DNA from: an uncultured Flavobacteriales bacterium
Lineage (GTDB): Bacteria; Bacteroidota; Bacteroidia; Flavobacteriales; BACL11
Length of the DNA stretch: 38,949 nucleotides
Reading direction: 5' to 3'
NCBI GenBank assembly: GCA_905478185.1
Contig: CAJQHO010000064.1
Location: 1-38,949, forward strand
Shown here: piece by piece, positions 18,662-28,677 of the stretch
How the letters are laid out: every line of letters starts with the position of its first letter
Position numbering within the stretch: the first letter of the stretch is position 1
Program-made: the position numbers and the translations under genes
Notes under the pieces: model-generated
Told to the model about the DNA's origin: nothing
Seen by the model: the letters and a program-made list of their open reading frames with translations, nothing else
Database searches by the model: none

Positions 18662-19788
18662 ATAACCTTAATAAAACTCTCAGCAGTAACTTTCACTCCA
18701 TCCAAATTTCCAATCAAATTAACACCAGGAATTTTTCCTTTTTCAAAAGTGCCCAGCTGCTCAAAGCCTAAAGCTTCTGCTCCATTTTTACAAGCTATTT
18801 TAAGCAATGTATTCATATCAAAATTAGAGTTTTCTTGTATTATGTTAAGTTCCTCCAAAATAGAAAGGGAATTATTAGAAGCTAAACTATCCGTTCCTAC
18901 ACACAATTTATTTGCATCAAACATAGAATAGTCTGGCAAGGCGTTTTCAATGTATAAATTAGCTTTTGGGCAAGTGCAGTAATAGTTATCAGAAATATAT
19001 TTCTTTTTAGAAAAAGTATTATGAACCAATAGCATTTTTTTATTTCCTAATTCCTCTAAAACTGAATTAGATTTAGTTCTATTATTCCATACTTCTGGAC
19101 TCGCATTTATTTCTTTCAGCCAATTATAGAATGATCCTCTTTTATGTTCAAACAATTCATTTTCATGTTTTGTTTCTTGCATGTGTATAGTCATCAATTC
19201 ATCTTCATTAGAAAATGAATTTTTTATTTCTTCCATCAATTTTGGAGGAACAGAATATGGTGCATGAGGAGAAATTGTTGCCTTTTGTGCAACTTTTCTA
19301 AACTGATTTCTCAAATCTTTAGCGTCAGAAATAATTTGATTTTCTAAGTCATCCTTAACCCCAAAAACCTCAATAAAATTATAGTATTGAAGATTCCCTT
19401 TTTGCTTTTGCGACAAAGTATCAGTAGTATTACAAATGTCGCCAACCGCAACAATTCCATTGGTAATCATTTGCTGTTCAGCCTTGTTAACTGCAATTTG
19501 TTTTTCAATTACTGTATAACTATCTCTTTGCTGTATTGCGCCAATAAAATCCAAAAACCCTTTGCCTTTTTCTGCCTTTCCTGAAAGGTGAGATAGTTCC
19601 AAATGACAATGCGCATTCACAAATCCTGGGCATAATACCCCCTCAAACACCTCTAGTTTTTCTTGAGGTACTTCACTCCTATTTTCAAAAACTGCAATCA
19701 CCTCTCCATTATCAGAAATTTGCAATACTCCATGTTTTATTGGGGCTATAAATAAAGGAAATAAATAATCGGCAGTTAAAAATCGCAT
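18658..19788 (-). CDS. Amidohydrolase/deaminase family (ATZ/TRZ, MqnF/MqnX-like)
   Basis: GFVNAHCHLELSHLSG, SPHAPYSVPP, MTIHMQET, LVHNTFS, CVGTDSLASNNSLSILEEL. Confidence 0.8.
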   Translation of the reverse strand: MRFLTADYLFPLFIAPIKHGVLQISDNGEVIAVFENRSEVPQEKLEVFEGVLCPGFVNAHCHLELSHLSGKAEKGKGFLDFIGAIQQRDSYTVIEKQIAVNKAEQQMITNGIVAVGDICNTTDTLSQKQKGNLQYYNFIEVFGVKDDLENQIISDAKDLRNQFRKVAQKATISPHAPYSVPPKLMEEIKNSFSNEDELMTIHMQETKHENELFEHKRGSFYNWLKEINASPEVWNNRTKSNSVLEELGNKKMLLVHNTFSKKKYISDNYYCTCPKANLYIENALPDYSMFDANKLCVGTDSLASNNSLSILEELNIIQENSNFDMNTLLKIACKNGAEALGFEQLGTFEKGKIPGVNLIGNLDGVKVTAESFIKVI

Positions 19789-19803
19789 AGCACAAAAGTA
19801 ATA

Positions 19804-19811
19804 TATCTTTG
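19804..19811 (+). promoter_or_regulatory. Putative -7 promoter element TATCTTTG upstream of rlmN
   Basis: Exact TAnnTTTG match 9 nt before ATG at 19821. Confidence 0.45.
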
Positions 19812-19820
19812 CAATATATT

Positions 19821-20861
19821 ATGAGTGACAAAAAAGACATCAGAGAATTAAGTTTAGAACAGATACAAGAATTCTGTATAGAGCATAAAATGCCTAAATT
19901 TAGAGCAAAACAAGTTTGGGAATGGTTATGGAAAAAAAGAGCTGTTTCATTTGAAGAAATGACTTCCTTATCCAAGGATATGCGTGAATTATTTTCTAAT
20001 AATTTTACTATAAATGCAGTAAAAATCCATAAAGCGGAAAGAAGTATTGACGGCACAATTAAGTACAGCCTTCAATTGCATGATAAACTATTAGTGGAAG
20101 GAGTAATAATCCCTTCAAAAAATAGACTGACTGCCTGTGTCTCATCACAAGTTGGGTGTAGTTTGGCTTGTGAATTTTGTGCTACTGGAACAATGAAATT
20201 GGACAGAAACTTAAGCGCACCTGAAATTTATGACCAAGTTTTTATCTTAAATGAAGAAGCTATTTCTAATTTTGGGAAACCATTATCTAACATAGTGTAT
20301 ATGGGTATGGGAGAACCTCTTTTAAATTACAAAGCTTTATTAGGGAGTGTTAAATTCATCACAACTGAACAAGGGTTAGGCATGTCTCCAAAACGAATAA
20401 CAGTCTCTACTGCAGGAATTGCTAAAATGATTATGAAATTAGCTGATGATGATGTAAGATTTAATCTTGCTATTTCATTACACACCGCTAGCAACAGTAA
20501 AAGAGATATTTTGATGCCCCTAAATCAAAAAATAAAACTAGAAGAACTAAGGGAGTCAGTTCAATATTTTTATGATAAAACAGGAAGTAGAATTACTTAT
20601 GAATATATCTTATTCAAAGATTTAAATGACAGTTTAGAAGATGCACAAAAACTGGTGCAATTTGGAAAAGCTAGTCCATGTAAAATTAATCTAATTGAAT
20701 ACAATACTGTTGATGATTTACCTTATGAGAAATCTTCAAATAAGGTTACTGAAAAATTTATTAAATTCTTAGAGGAGAAAAAATTAATTGTGAATTTAAG
20801 AAGAAGCAAAGGGAAAGATATTGCTGCTGCATGTGGGCAATTAGTAAATAAACTTAAATAA
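19821..20861 (+). CDS. rlmN: 23S rRNA (adenine(2503)-C2)-methyltransferase, radical SAM
   Basis: CSLACEFCATGTM radical SAM Cys motif; NIVYMGMGEPLLNY. Start at MSDKK (ATG 19821) favoured over TTG 19809 in the track. Confidence 0.96.
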   Translation: MSDKKDIRELSLEQIQEFCIEHKMPKFRAKQVWEWLWKKRAVSFEEMTSLSKDMRELFSNNFTINAVKIHKAERSIDGTIKYSLQLHDKLLVEGVIIPSKNRLTACVSSQVGCSLACEFCATGTMKLDRNLSAPEIYDQVFILNEEAISNFGKPLSNIVYMGMGEPLLNYKALLGSVKFITTEQGLGMSPKRITVSTAGIAKMIMKLADDDVRFNLAISLHTASNSKRDILMPLNQKIKLEELRESVQYFYDKTGSRITYEYILFKDLNDSLEDAQKLVQFGKASPCKINLIEYNTVDDLPYEKSSNKVTEKFIKFLEEKKLIVNLRRSKGKDIAAACGQLVNKLK

Positions 20862-20936
20862 CTTTTTAACAAAGAAAAAAGAAACTTTTTTAGGGCTCAT
20901 TTCTTTGTATATTCGCACCTCTACTTTACAAGTATT

Positions 20937-21911
20937 TTGTCAATAATTAAAGATATAAAATCACCCATTAAATTGGAAATGGATTTGTTCGAAAACAAGT
21001 TCAAAGATTCATTAAAAAGCAATGTTTCTTTACTTGATAGGATTATGCATTATATCATCAAGAGAAAAGGAAAGCAAATGCGACCAATGTTTGTTTTTCT
21101 AACAGCTAAACTTTTCGGTAAATTTGAGGAAAATACCTACCGTGCAGCATCAATGATAGAGCTTTTACACACAGCAACTTTAGTACATGATGATGTAATT
21201 GATGAGGCAGATTTTAGAAGAGGATACTTTTCAATAAATGCACTTTGGAAAAATAAAATTGCAGTTTTAGTTGGAGATTTTTTACTAAGTAGAGGATTGC
21301 TTTTAGCTGTAAAACATGAAGAATTTGAACTTTTAAAAATCATGAGTACTGCAGTTCAGGATATGAGTGAGGGGGAGCTTTTACAAATTGAAAAAGCTAG
21401 AAAACTAGATATTACAGAAAAAGTTTACTTTGATATTATCCGACAGAAAACAGCTACTTTAATTGCGGCTTGTTGTGCAAGTGGAGCAAATTCAGTTGGA
21501 GAGGATAAAAATACTGTTGAAACAATGCGTTTATTTGGTGAAAAAGCAGGTATTGCTTTTCAAATAAAGGATGATTTGTTTGACTATACTCAGAGTACAT
21601 TTATAGGTAAGCCAACCGGTATTGATATTAGAGAGCGAAAAATGACTCTTCCACTCATTTACACTCTAAATAATATCTCCAAGAAAGAGAAAAATAACAT
21701 CATAGATATTGTAAAAAACCATCATGAAAACGATAAAAAAGTAGCGGAATTAATTGAGCTGGTTAAAGAAAATGGAGGTTTGAATTATGCTGAGAATGTA
21801 ATGATAGAGTATCGTAATGAAGCGCTTGAAATTCTAAATCAGTTTGATGATAATGAAGCAAGAAGATCATTGGAATTATTATTAAATTATGTTGTAAATA
21901 GAAAAAAATGA
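20937..21911 (+). CDS. Polyprenyl (trans-isoprenyl diphosphate) synthetase
   Basis: LLHTATLVHDDVIDEADFRRG (first Asp-rich motif), GIAFQIKDDLFDY (second). Initiates at TTG. Confidence 0.95.
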   Translation: MSIIKDIKSPIKLEMDLFENKFKDSLKSNVSLLDRIMHYIIKRKGKQMRPMFVFLTAKLFGKFEENTYRAASMIELLHTATLVHDDVIDEADFRRGYFSINALWKNKIAVLVGDFLLSRGLLLAVKHEEFELLKIMSTAVQDMSEGELLQIEKARKLDITEKVYFDIIRQKTATLIAACCASGANSVGEDKNTVETMRLFGEKAGIAFQIKDDLFDYTQSTFIGKPTGIDIRERKMTLPLIYTLNNISKKEKNNIIDIVKNHHENDKKVAELIELVKENGGLNYAENVMIEYRNEALEILNQFDDNEARRSLELLLNYVVNRKK

Positions 21912-23806
21912 TACCTCAAGATACGATAGAAAAGATATTTGATACAGTAAGAGTTGAGGAAATTGTAGGTGATTTTGTTGAGCTCAAAAAAGCAGGTGTA
22001 AATTACAAAGGGAGGTGCCCTTTTCATGATGAGAAAACACCCTCATTTGTAGTATCTCCAACTAAAGGTATTTATAAATGTTTTGGGTGTCAAAAGGGAG
22101 GTAATAGCATAAATTTTATACAAGAACTACAGGGGGTTTCATACCCTGAAGCTTTGCGATATGCTGCAGATAAATATAATATTGAAATTGAAGAGCAAGA
22201 GCTTACTCCTGAGCAGGAAAGCAGAATGTCAGCTAAAGAAAGTCAATTTATTGCAACTAAATTTGCAAGCGAATACTTTCAAAATGTTTTATGGAATACT
22301 TCAGAAGGAAAAGCAGTTGGATTAAGCTATTTTAAAGAAAGAGGGTTTTCTGAAGATACAATTAAAAAATTCAAATTAGGATACAGCCCTAAAAAGCAAA
22401 ACTCCTTTGAAAAAGCAGCAACAAAAGCTGGTTATGACTTAGAAATTTTAGCTGCTTCAAGTTTAATTGGGAAAAATGAAGATGGAAAAACTTATGATAA
22501 ATTTCGTGAGAGAACCATTTTTACAATTCATTCCTATACAGGTAAAGTTATTGGATTTGGGGGGAGAGCATTTAGCCCTGATGCGAAATCAAAATATTTA
22601 AACTCTGGGGAAACTTTAATATATGATAAATCCAAAGTTTTATATGGGCTTAACCTATCTAAACAAGCAATTAGCAAAGCTGATAGATGTTTTATTGTTG
22701 AAGGGTATACAGATGTAATTTCTATGCATCAAAATGGAGTGGAAAATGTTGTTTCTGCTTCCGGGACAGCATTAGGGCCCCAACAAATTCAGTTAATAAA
22801 ACGTTCAACAAATAATGTTACTTTGCTTTTTGATGGAGATAAAGCTGGAATAAAAGCAACCCTACGATCTATTGATTTGTGTCTAAAGGCAGAAATGAAT
22901 GTAAAGATTGCAGCTTTCCCTGATGGAGAAGATCCAGACTCATTCTCAAAAAAATTAAGTACAGAGGAATTTCAAGAATATTTAGAAAAATCTGCAATAA
23001 ATTTTGTTGATTATCTAATTGAACTTTACAAACTAAATGACATCAATGACCCTACTCAAGTTATTGAAATTAAAAAAAAAATAATCAAATCAATATCTGA
23101 AATCCCTGATGTATTTAGTAGAGAAGAATATTGTAAGATATATCACCAAAAACTAGGAATAGAGGAAGTTAAATTAATTGCCCAAGTAAATAAAGCAAGG
23201 TCAATGGTAGTAAGCTCACCTAGTAGAAATTTAAGCCCCAAAAAAGAAGCTGTAAAAACTAAAAAACTTAGTAGAAACTCTGAAGATAAACTACAAAAAC
23301 AAGAGGAAGAAGTTTTACGATTATTGCTAAACTATGGAAATGAAACATTTATCCTAGATGAAGAAGATGAAAGTGTTGCCGCAATGATAATAAATGAGTT
23401 AGAAAATGATGGTATCGAATTTTCTACACCAATTCACAATGAAATATATCAAGAGATTATTGCTAAAATTGAGGAAACAGGGAAAATACATATCCAATCT
23501 TTTATAAATAGTAATAAAGAAAATATTAGTTCTTTGGCTGTAAAGTTAGTTGCAACCCCACATAGTATTAGTAATAATTGGGAAGAAAGACATAAAATCT
23601 ATACCGGACTTGAAAGCCAAAAGATGCAAAAAACTACTAAAAAAGCAATCTTGTCACTTAAAAAAGGGGTAGTTGATTTTCAAATATCAGAGCTTCAAAA
23701 GGCAATTAAAGAAGAAGCTATTGATACTGCAGGTATTAAAAAACTAAGTGAGCTTACTAAGATAAAAACTCAAATTGCTAAACTTTTAGGAAGAAATATT
23801 GGGTAG
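21908..23806 (+). CDS. dnaG: DNA primase
   Basis: Zn finger CPFHDEKTPSFVVSPTKGIYKCFGC; Toprim VEGYTDVISMHQNG, LLFDGDKAG; ATGA overlap with the preceding gene. Confidence 0.98.
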   Translation: MIPQDTIEKIFDTVRVEEIVGDFVELKKAGVNYKGRCPFHDEKTPSFVVSPTKGIYKCFGCQKGGNSINFIQELQGVSYPEALRYAADKYNIEIEEQELTPEQESRMSAKESQFIATKFASEYFQNVLWNTSEGKAVGLSYFKERGFSEDTIKKFKLGYSPKKQNSFEKAATKAGYDLEILAASSLIGKNEDGKTYDKFRERTIFTIHSYTGKVIGFGGRAFSPDAKSKYLNSGETLIYDKSKVLYGLNLSKQAISKADRCFIVEGYTDVISMHQNGVENVVSASGTALGPQQIQLIKRSTNNVTLLFDGDKAGIKATLRSIDLCLKAEMNVKIAAFPDGEDPDSFSKKLSTEEFQEYLEKSAINFVDYLIELYKLNDINDPTQVIEIKKKIIKSISEIPDVFSREEYCKIYHQKLGIEEVKLIAQVNKARSMVVSSPSRNLSPKKEAVKTKKLSRNSEDKLQKQEEEVLRLLLNYGNETFILDEEDESVAAMIINELENDGIEFSTPIHNEIYQEIIAKIEETGKIHIQSFINSNKENISSLAVKLVATPHSISNNWEERHKIYTGLESQKMQKTTKKAILSLKKGVVDFQISELQKAIKEEAIDTAGIKKLSELTKIKTQIAKLLGRNIG

Positions 23807-24329
23807 GTTATTCTCAATATTAATTTGCATGGTTTTTATTTCTAAGATAAAAGCTCAAAATATTAATTATGAAAAAATTGGTGATAATCTACAGATGGCA
23901 TTACCTGTTTCAGCTTTCGCTTCTACTTTTATTTGGAAAGATAATCAAAAAGCTCCCTTACAATTTATTAAAACTATGGGGAGCTCTTTTATAGTAACGC
24001 ATAGTTTAAAAAGAATTATCAACAAGGAAAGTCCGAATGGTGGTGATTATAGCTTCCCTTCAGGGCATACTTCGGCAGCTTTTACTGGTGCTGTATTTAT
24101 AGAAAAACGATATGGACTAAAAGCAGGAATCCCAGCTTATATACTTGCTAGCTAGGTAGGGTGGAGTAGAGTTTACTCTAAACATCATGATTATTATGAT
24201 GTAGTAGCTGGTGCTCTACTCGGCATAGGAAGTGCATATATTTTTACAATACCATTCAAAAATAAAATAGAATTAACTACAGGTAGTAATCAGGGAATTC
24301 AAACTTACGGATTAAGAATTAACCTTTAG
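23799..24329 (+). pseudogene. PAP2-family phosphatase interrupted by an in-frame amber (TAG) at 24153-24155
   Basis: Motifs FPSGHTSAAF before the stop and SRVYSKHHDYYD (SRx5Hx3D) immediately after it in the same frame; reading frame continues to TAG at 24327-24329. Confidence 0.85.
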
Positions 24330-26000
24330 ATCATTTAGCATCAATTGTAAGTTTTTTCTTCCATTCCACTCATTTTCATTTATAGAATAGCAGATATCAA
24401 ACTCATTATAATCTTTAATGTTTTCAAAGGCATCTCCCATACTAAAGCCAATTCCAGCAAGAGATCCTGATGCTGTTTTTGTATTTATTCTCAAGTGAGA
24501 TTTATCAGCACCAATCCTTTTCCCATAGCCATTATCTACTACACTCCTACTTACAAAAATAGGAGATAAATTCTGAGGGCCGAAAGGAGAAAATTGTTTT
24601 ATTATCCTAAATAATTTACCATCTACAGCATCAATATCAATTTCCATATCAACATCAATTTTTGGGGATAATTGATCCTCAGTAATACTCTCAGAAACTA
24701 CTTTTTCAAAAGCAATAATAAATTCTGATAAATTTTCTTTTTTAATACTTAAGCCTGCAGCATATTTATGTCCCCCAAACTTTTCACATAAATGAGCGCA
24801 TTTTGAAATTGCTTCATATAAATCAAAATCATGCACAGAACGAGCAGATCCAGTTAATATGCCATCTTTTTCAGCCAATACAATAGTTGGCTTATAATGA
24901 GATTCTATTAAGCGAGATGCAACAATACCTACCACTCCTTTATGCCAATTTTTACTAAAAACAACTGTTGATTTTTTATTTTCATCAATCATTTCTAGAG
25001 CTTCCTTAGTTATATTTTGATCCAAATTTCTTCTAGTTACATTATTCTCCTCAATAAATGAAGCAAGTTTTTTAGCTCTATCTAAATCTTGCTCAACCAA
25101 AATTTCAACTGCTTTTTTTGCATGTTCAATTCTCCCTGCTGCATTAATTCTTGGAGCTATTCCAAAAACTACATCAGAAATTGAGAGTTCTTTTATTTTA
25201 TTAGCAATATCCATTAATGCTTTTAATCCAGCCCTAGGATGGGTGTTGATTTGTTTTAATCCAAAATAGGAAAAAACTCTATTTTCACCAGTCATAGGGA
25301 CAATATCCGCGCCTATACTTACCGTTAACAAATCCAAATACTCTGAAATTTCTGAAAAATCAATATTATTTTTCTGACTATATGCTTGAATTAATTTAAA
25401 CCCAACTCCACAGCCTGAAAGCTCTTTGTACGGATAATTACAATCACTTTGCTTTGGATTTAAAATAGCAACAGCTTTAGGTGTTTTATCAGCAGGGTTA
25501 TGATGATCGCAAATAATAAAATCTACTTCTTTCTCATTAGCATAATCTACTTGATCAAATGCCCTAATCCCGCAATCCAAAGCAATAATTAATGAAAAAT
25601 TATTCTTTTTTGCATAATCAATTCCTTTCAATGAAATCCCATACCCTTCTTCATATCTACATGGGATATAGTATTCAATTTCAGGAGAAAATCTTTTCAG
25701 GAAAGAATACATCATAGCTACAGATGTTGTGCCATCTACATCATAATCTCCATACACTAAAACCTTTTCTTTATTCGCAATTGCTTTCTCAATTCTATCA
25801 ACAGCATCTTTCATATTCTTCATCAAAAAAGGGTCATGTAAATGCTTTAACTCTGGCCTGAAAAATAGTTTTGCATCATCAAAATTTTCAATGCCTCTTA
25901 AAACTAAAAGATGAGCAACAATATGGTTTACTCCCAAATCCTTTGCTAATTTTTGTACAGATTTCTGATCCGATTTTTGAATAATCCACCTTTTTTCCAT
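24312..26000 (-). CDS. recJ: Single-stranded-DNA-specific exonuclease RecJ
   Basis: VYGDYDVDGTTSVAMMY, IICDHHNP (DHH), GSARSVHDFDLYEAISKCAHLCEKFGGHKYAAGLSI (DHHA1). Confidence 0.97.
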   Translation of the reverse strand: MEKRWIIQKSDQKSVQKLAKDLGVNHIVAHLLVLRGIENFDDAKLFFRPELKHLHDPFLMKNMKDAVDRIEKAIANKEKVLVYGDYDVDGTTSVAMMYSFLKRFSPEIEYYIPCRYEEGYGISLKGIDYAKKNNFSLIIALDCGIRAFDQVDYANEKEVDFIICDHHNPADKTPKAVAILNPKQSDCNYPYKELSGCGVGFKLIQAYSQKNNIDFSEISEYLDLLTVSIGADIVPMTGENRVFSYFGLKQINTHPRAGLKALMDIANKIKELSISDVVFGIAPRINAAGRIEHAKKAVEILVEQDLDRAKKLASFIEENNVTRRNLDQNITKEALEMIDENKKSTVVFSKNWHKGVVGIVASRLIESHYKPTIVLAEKDGILTGSARSVHDFDLYEAISKCAHLCEKFGGHKYAAGLSIKKENLSEFIIAFEKVVSESITEDQLSPKIDVDMEIDIDAVDGKLFRIIKQFSPFGPQNLSPIFVSRSVVDNGYGKRIGADKSHLRINTKTASGSLAGIGFSMGDAFENIKDYNEFDICYSINENEWNGRKNLQLMLNDLKVNS

Positions 26001-27052
26001 TACCTCATTATTTTGGTTTGCGTTAAAATAGAGTATTTATGAATAAGCTCAAAAAGTTCAGCAATCATTTGCTCGTCTATACCCAGATTTTTAGCATTCT
26101 CTTTTCTGGTCTTTAAAATATCAAACCATCTTTCAATCTGAAAGATAGTTAACTTGTTTTTATTCTTAAAGTGCCCTATTTCTTCTACAATATTTTTCCT
26201 GTCATTAAGCAAATCAATGATTTTGGTATCTAAAATATCTATCTGATTTCTATATGAAAATAATTCTTTTTTAAATGCTTCATCACGTAATTTTGCATCT
26301 CTAAGTATTAAATTATTCAGTATGTTTTCTAAATCAATTGGTAATATCTGCTGATTAGCATCACTTAATGCTTTGCTAGGATTATTGTGCGTTTCTATCA
26401 TCAAACCATCCATATTTAGATCCATAGCTGTTTGTGAAACATCCTCTATTAAAGAAGCGTTTCCTGAAATATGTGAAGGATCACAGATAATAGACAGATC
26501 ACGAACTTCTTCTCTTAACTTTATAGGCAATTCCCATTTAGGATCATTTCTAAATGCTAACTTTTCATAACTATAGAATCCTCTGTGAATTGCTGAAAGT
26601 TGAGTAACTCCAGATTTATTTAAACGCTCAAAAGCACCAAGCCAAAGACCAATTTCAGGGTGAATAGGGTTTTTTACAAAAACGGGTATGTCAACTCCTT
26701 TTAAAGCCTCTGCAATTTCCTGTAAATAAAAAGGATTAACAGTGGTTCTAGCTCCAATCCAAAGCATATCAATTCCAGCATCCAGACAAAGTTCAACATG
26801 CTTAGCTGTCGCTACTTCTGTCGCTACCTTCATGCCCGTTTGAAGTTGAGCCTGTTGCATCCATTTTAATGCATCTTTACCAATACCTTCAAAAGAATTT
26901 GGTTTTGTTCTCGGCTTCCAAACACCAGCCCTAAAAACATCTGCAGTCCCTTTTAACTCTTTTGCTATCTGCAAAATTTGTTCTTCTGATTCTGCACTGC
27001 AAGGCCCAGCAATTACATATGGTTTTTTATCTATAAATTTCTTGAGTTCCAT
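26000..27052 (-). CDS. Bifunctional 3-deoxy-7-phosphoheptulonate synthase / chorismate mutase type II
   Basis: VIAGPCSAES, FRAGVWKPRTKPNSFEG, KNPIHPEIGLWLGAFE, DPSHISGN; C-terminal YRNQIDILDTKIIDLLNDRKNIVEEIGHFK chorismate mutase helix. Confidence 0.95.
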   Translation of the reverse strand: MELKKFIDKKPYVIAGPCSAESEEQILQIAKELKGTADVFRAGVWKPRTKPNSFEGIGKDALKWMQQAQLQTGMKVATEVATAKHVELCLDAGIDMLWIGARTTVNPFYLQEIAEALKGVDIPVFVKNPIHPEIGLWLGAFERLNKSGVTQLSAIHRGFYSYEKLAFRNDPKWELPIKLREEVRDLSIICDPSHISGNASLIEDVSQTAMDLNMDGLMIETHNNPSKALSDANQQILPIDLENILNNLILRDAKLRDEAFKKELFSYRNQIDILDTKIIDLLNDRKNIVEEIGHFKNKNKLTIFQIERWFDILKTRKENAKNLGIDEQMIAELFELIHKYSILTQTKIMR

Positions 27053-27720
27053 TATTTTCCCTCTACAATAATTACAAATTCCCCTTTAGGTTTTTTCTGC
27101 TCAAAATACTCCATTACCTCTTTTGCACTTCCCCTTTTTGTTTCTTCAAACATTTTTGATATTTCTCTTGAAACAGACACTTTCCTATCCTCTCCAAAAT
27201 ACTCAGAAAAAAGAGAAAGTGTTTTAACAATCCTATGAGGAGATTCATAAAAAACAATGGTTCTTTCTTCCTCTGAAAGCAATTTTAGTCTTGTTTGTCT
27301 TCCTTTTTTAACAGGTAAAAATCCTTCAAATACAAATTTATCAGAAGGGAGCCCAGAATTTACTAAAGCAGGGACAAATGCTGTTGCTCCAGGCAAACAA
27401 TCTACCTCTATATCGTTTTTTACACACTCACGAACCAATAAAAAACCAGGGTCTGATATAGCGGGAGTTCCTGCATCAGAAACTAGTGCAATTGTTTCTC
27501 CTAACTTAATTCTATCAATCCATTTTTGCAAAACTTTATGCTCATTATGCATATGAAATGGCGCAAGATTTGCATCAATATCATAATGAGAAAATAGTTT
27601 TCTTGAAGTTCTAGTGTCCTCAGCAAGAACAATATTTACTTCCTTTAAAATACGCAAAGCTCTTAAAGTTATATCCTCTAAGTTTCCTATTGGTGTTGGT
27701 ATTAAATACAATTTTGACAT
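27052..27720 (-). CDS. rsmI: 16S rRNA (cytidine(1402)-2'-O)-methyltransferase
   Basis: LYLIPTPIGNLEDITLRALRILKEVN, AEDTRTSRKL, VSDAGTPAISDPGF, FVFEGFLPVKKG. Confidence 0.97.
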   Translation of the reverse strand: MSKLYLIPTPIGNLEDITLRALRILKEVNIVLAEDTRTSRKLFSHYDIDANLAPFHMHNEHKVLQKWIDRIKLGETIALVSDAGTPAISDPGFLLVRECVKNDIEVDCLPGATAFVPALVNSGLPSDKFVFEGFLPVKKGRQTRLKLLSEEERTIVFYESPHRIVKTLSLFSEYFGEDRKVSVSREISKMFEETKRGSAKEVMEYFEQKKPKGEFVIIVEGK

Positions 27721-27729
27721 ATCACAAAT

Positions 27730-28617
27730 TTAAAGGAATAATGGATAAAATTCTAGTTTTGGGCTGATTCTTATTGTTGGAGCAGGGAGATGAAAATAAT
27801 TTAGCCAATGCTTAACTTTTATTCCAGTAGGAGAATTCCATCTTTTAAGCAATTTAGGAATATCATAATCAAAAGCAACATACCACTCATTTTCCCCACC
27901 AGTTTTTGTTCCATGAGCATCTAAATATTGAGTATCATCAATTCCAAAACCAACAGCTACATTCAGCCAATCGGGCCAACAACAACTTTCTGTAAAATGA
28001 TTTACATCAAAAGTTATCCAATAAGTTTGGTTCGGATAATCATCTTGCCAAGCATATTTATTAGTCTGTTTCCCTCTTTGTGCATCCAAATCCCAGTAAA
28101 TATTGGAGCGCTTATAATAAGAAAATTTAAAATTTATTGCTTTCAAATCATCATTATAATATTGGGCAACAGGCCAAAAAGCACCAGTAGAGCCTAAAGC
28201 TAAATCCCATTTACTGAAACCCCAATAAGGAGCATAAGCATCTTTCATTTCAATAGCAAGTTGCAAGCCAGAACCAAAAAAACCTCCATACCAAAGTGCT
28301 TGTTTTTCGTTCATCCCCGCCCATTTCATTGAAGATGAAAAAATATCAGCAGCTTCTAATCCACCCATAAAATGCCCAACTTTATCAACATTTAAAGCAT
28401 AAGTTAAGTCAGCACCATCATCAAAATGAAAAGAAGTTTGTTTATCAGCCCACCAAGAATTTTGAATATAATAGTAGGAACCTCCAAGTGCTGCACACAA
28501 ACTGCTACTTACAATAGCTACTCTTTTTTTATGCACTTTCAAGCTATCATTTTGAGCAAGAGTATTATTGCAAAAAAGAATTAAAAATCCTATTAAAAAC
28601 AAACTTTTAAAATTCAT
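27730..28617 (-). CDS. DUF2279/YfiM-like predicted periplasmic or outer-membrane protein
   Basis: Signal peptide MNFKSLFLIGFLILFCNNTLA; DKVGHFMGGLEAADIFSSSMKWAG...ALWYGGFFGSGLQLAIEMKDAYAPYWGFSKWDLALGSTGA. Confidence 0.75.
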   Translation of the reverse strand: MNFKSLFLIGFLILFCNNTLAQNDSLKVHKKRVAIVSSSLCAALGGSYYYIQNSWWADKQTSFHFDDGADLTYALNVDKVGHFMGGLEAADIFSSSMKWAGMNEKQALWYGGFFGSGLQLAIEMKDAYAPYWGFSKWDLALGSTGAFWPVAQYYNDDLKAINFKFSYYKRSNIYWDLDAQRGKQTNKYAWQDDYPNQTYWITFDVNHFTESCCWPDWLNVAVGFGIDDTQYLDAHGTKTGGENEWYVAFDYDIPKLLKRWNSPTGIKVKHWLNYFHLPAPTIRISPKLEFYPLFL

Positions 28618-28677
28618 AAATATTGAAATTGCTTTTCATACTTTTGTTAGCAAACTTAATAAAAGAAATTCGCACAA

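Noticed and set aside
24153-24155. TAG as reassigned (recoded) codon genome-wide
   Set aside because: TAG is used as an ordinary terminator in neighbouring intact genes such as the amidohydrolase and DUF3817.
27257-27556. 99 aa plus-strand ORF antisense to rsmI
   Set aside because: Shadow ORF within a strongly supported gene.
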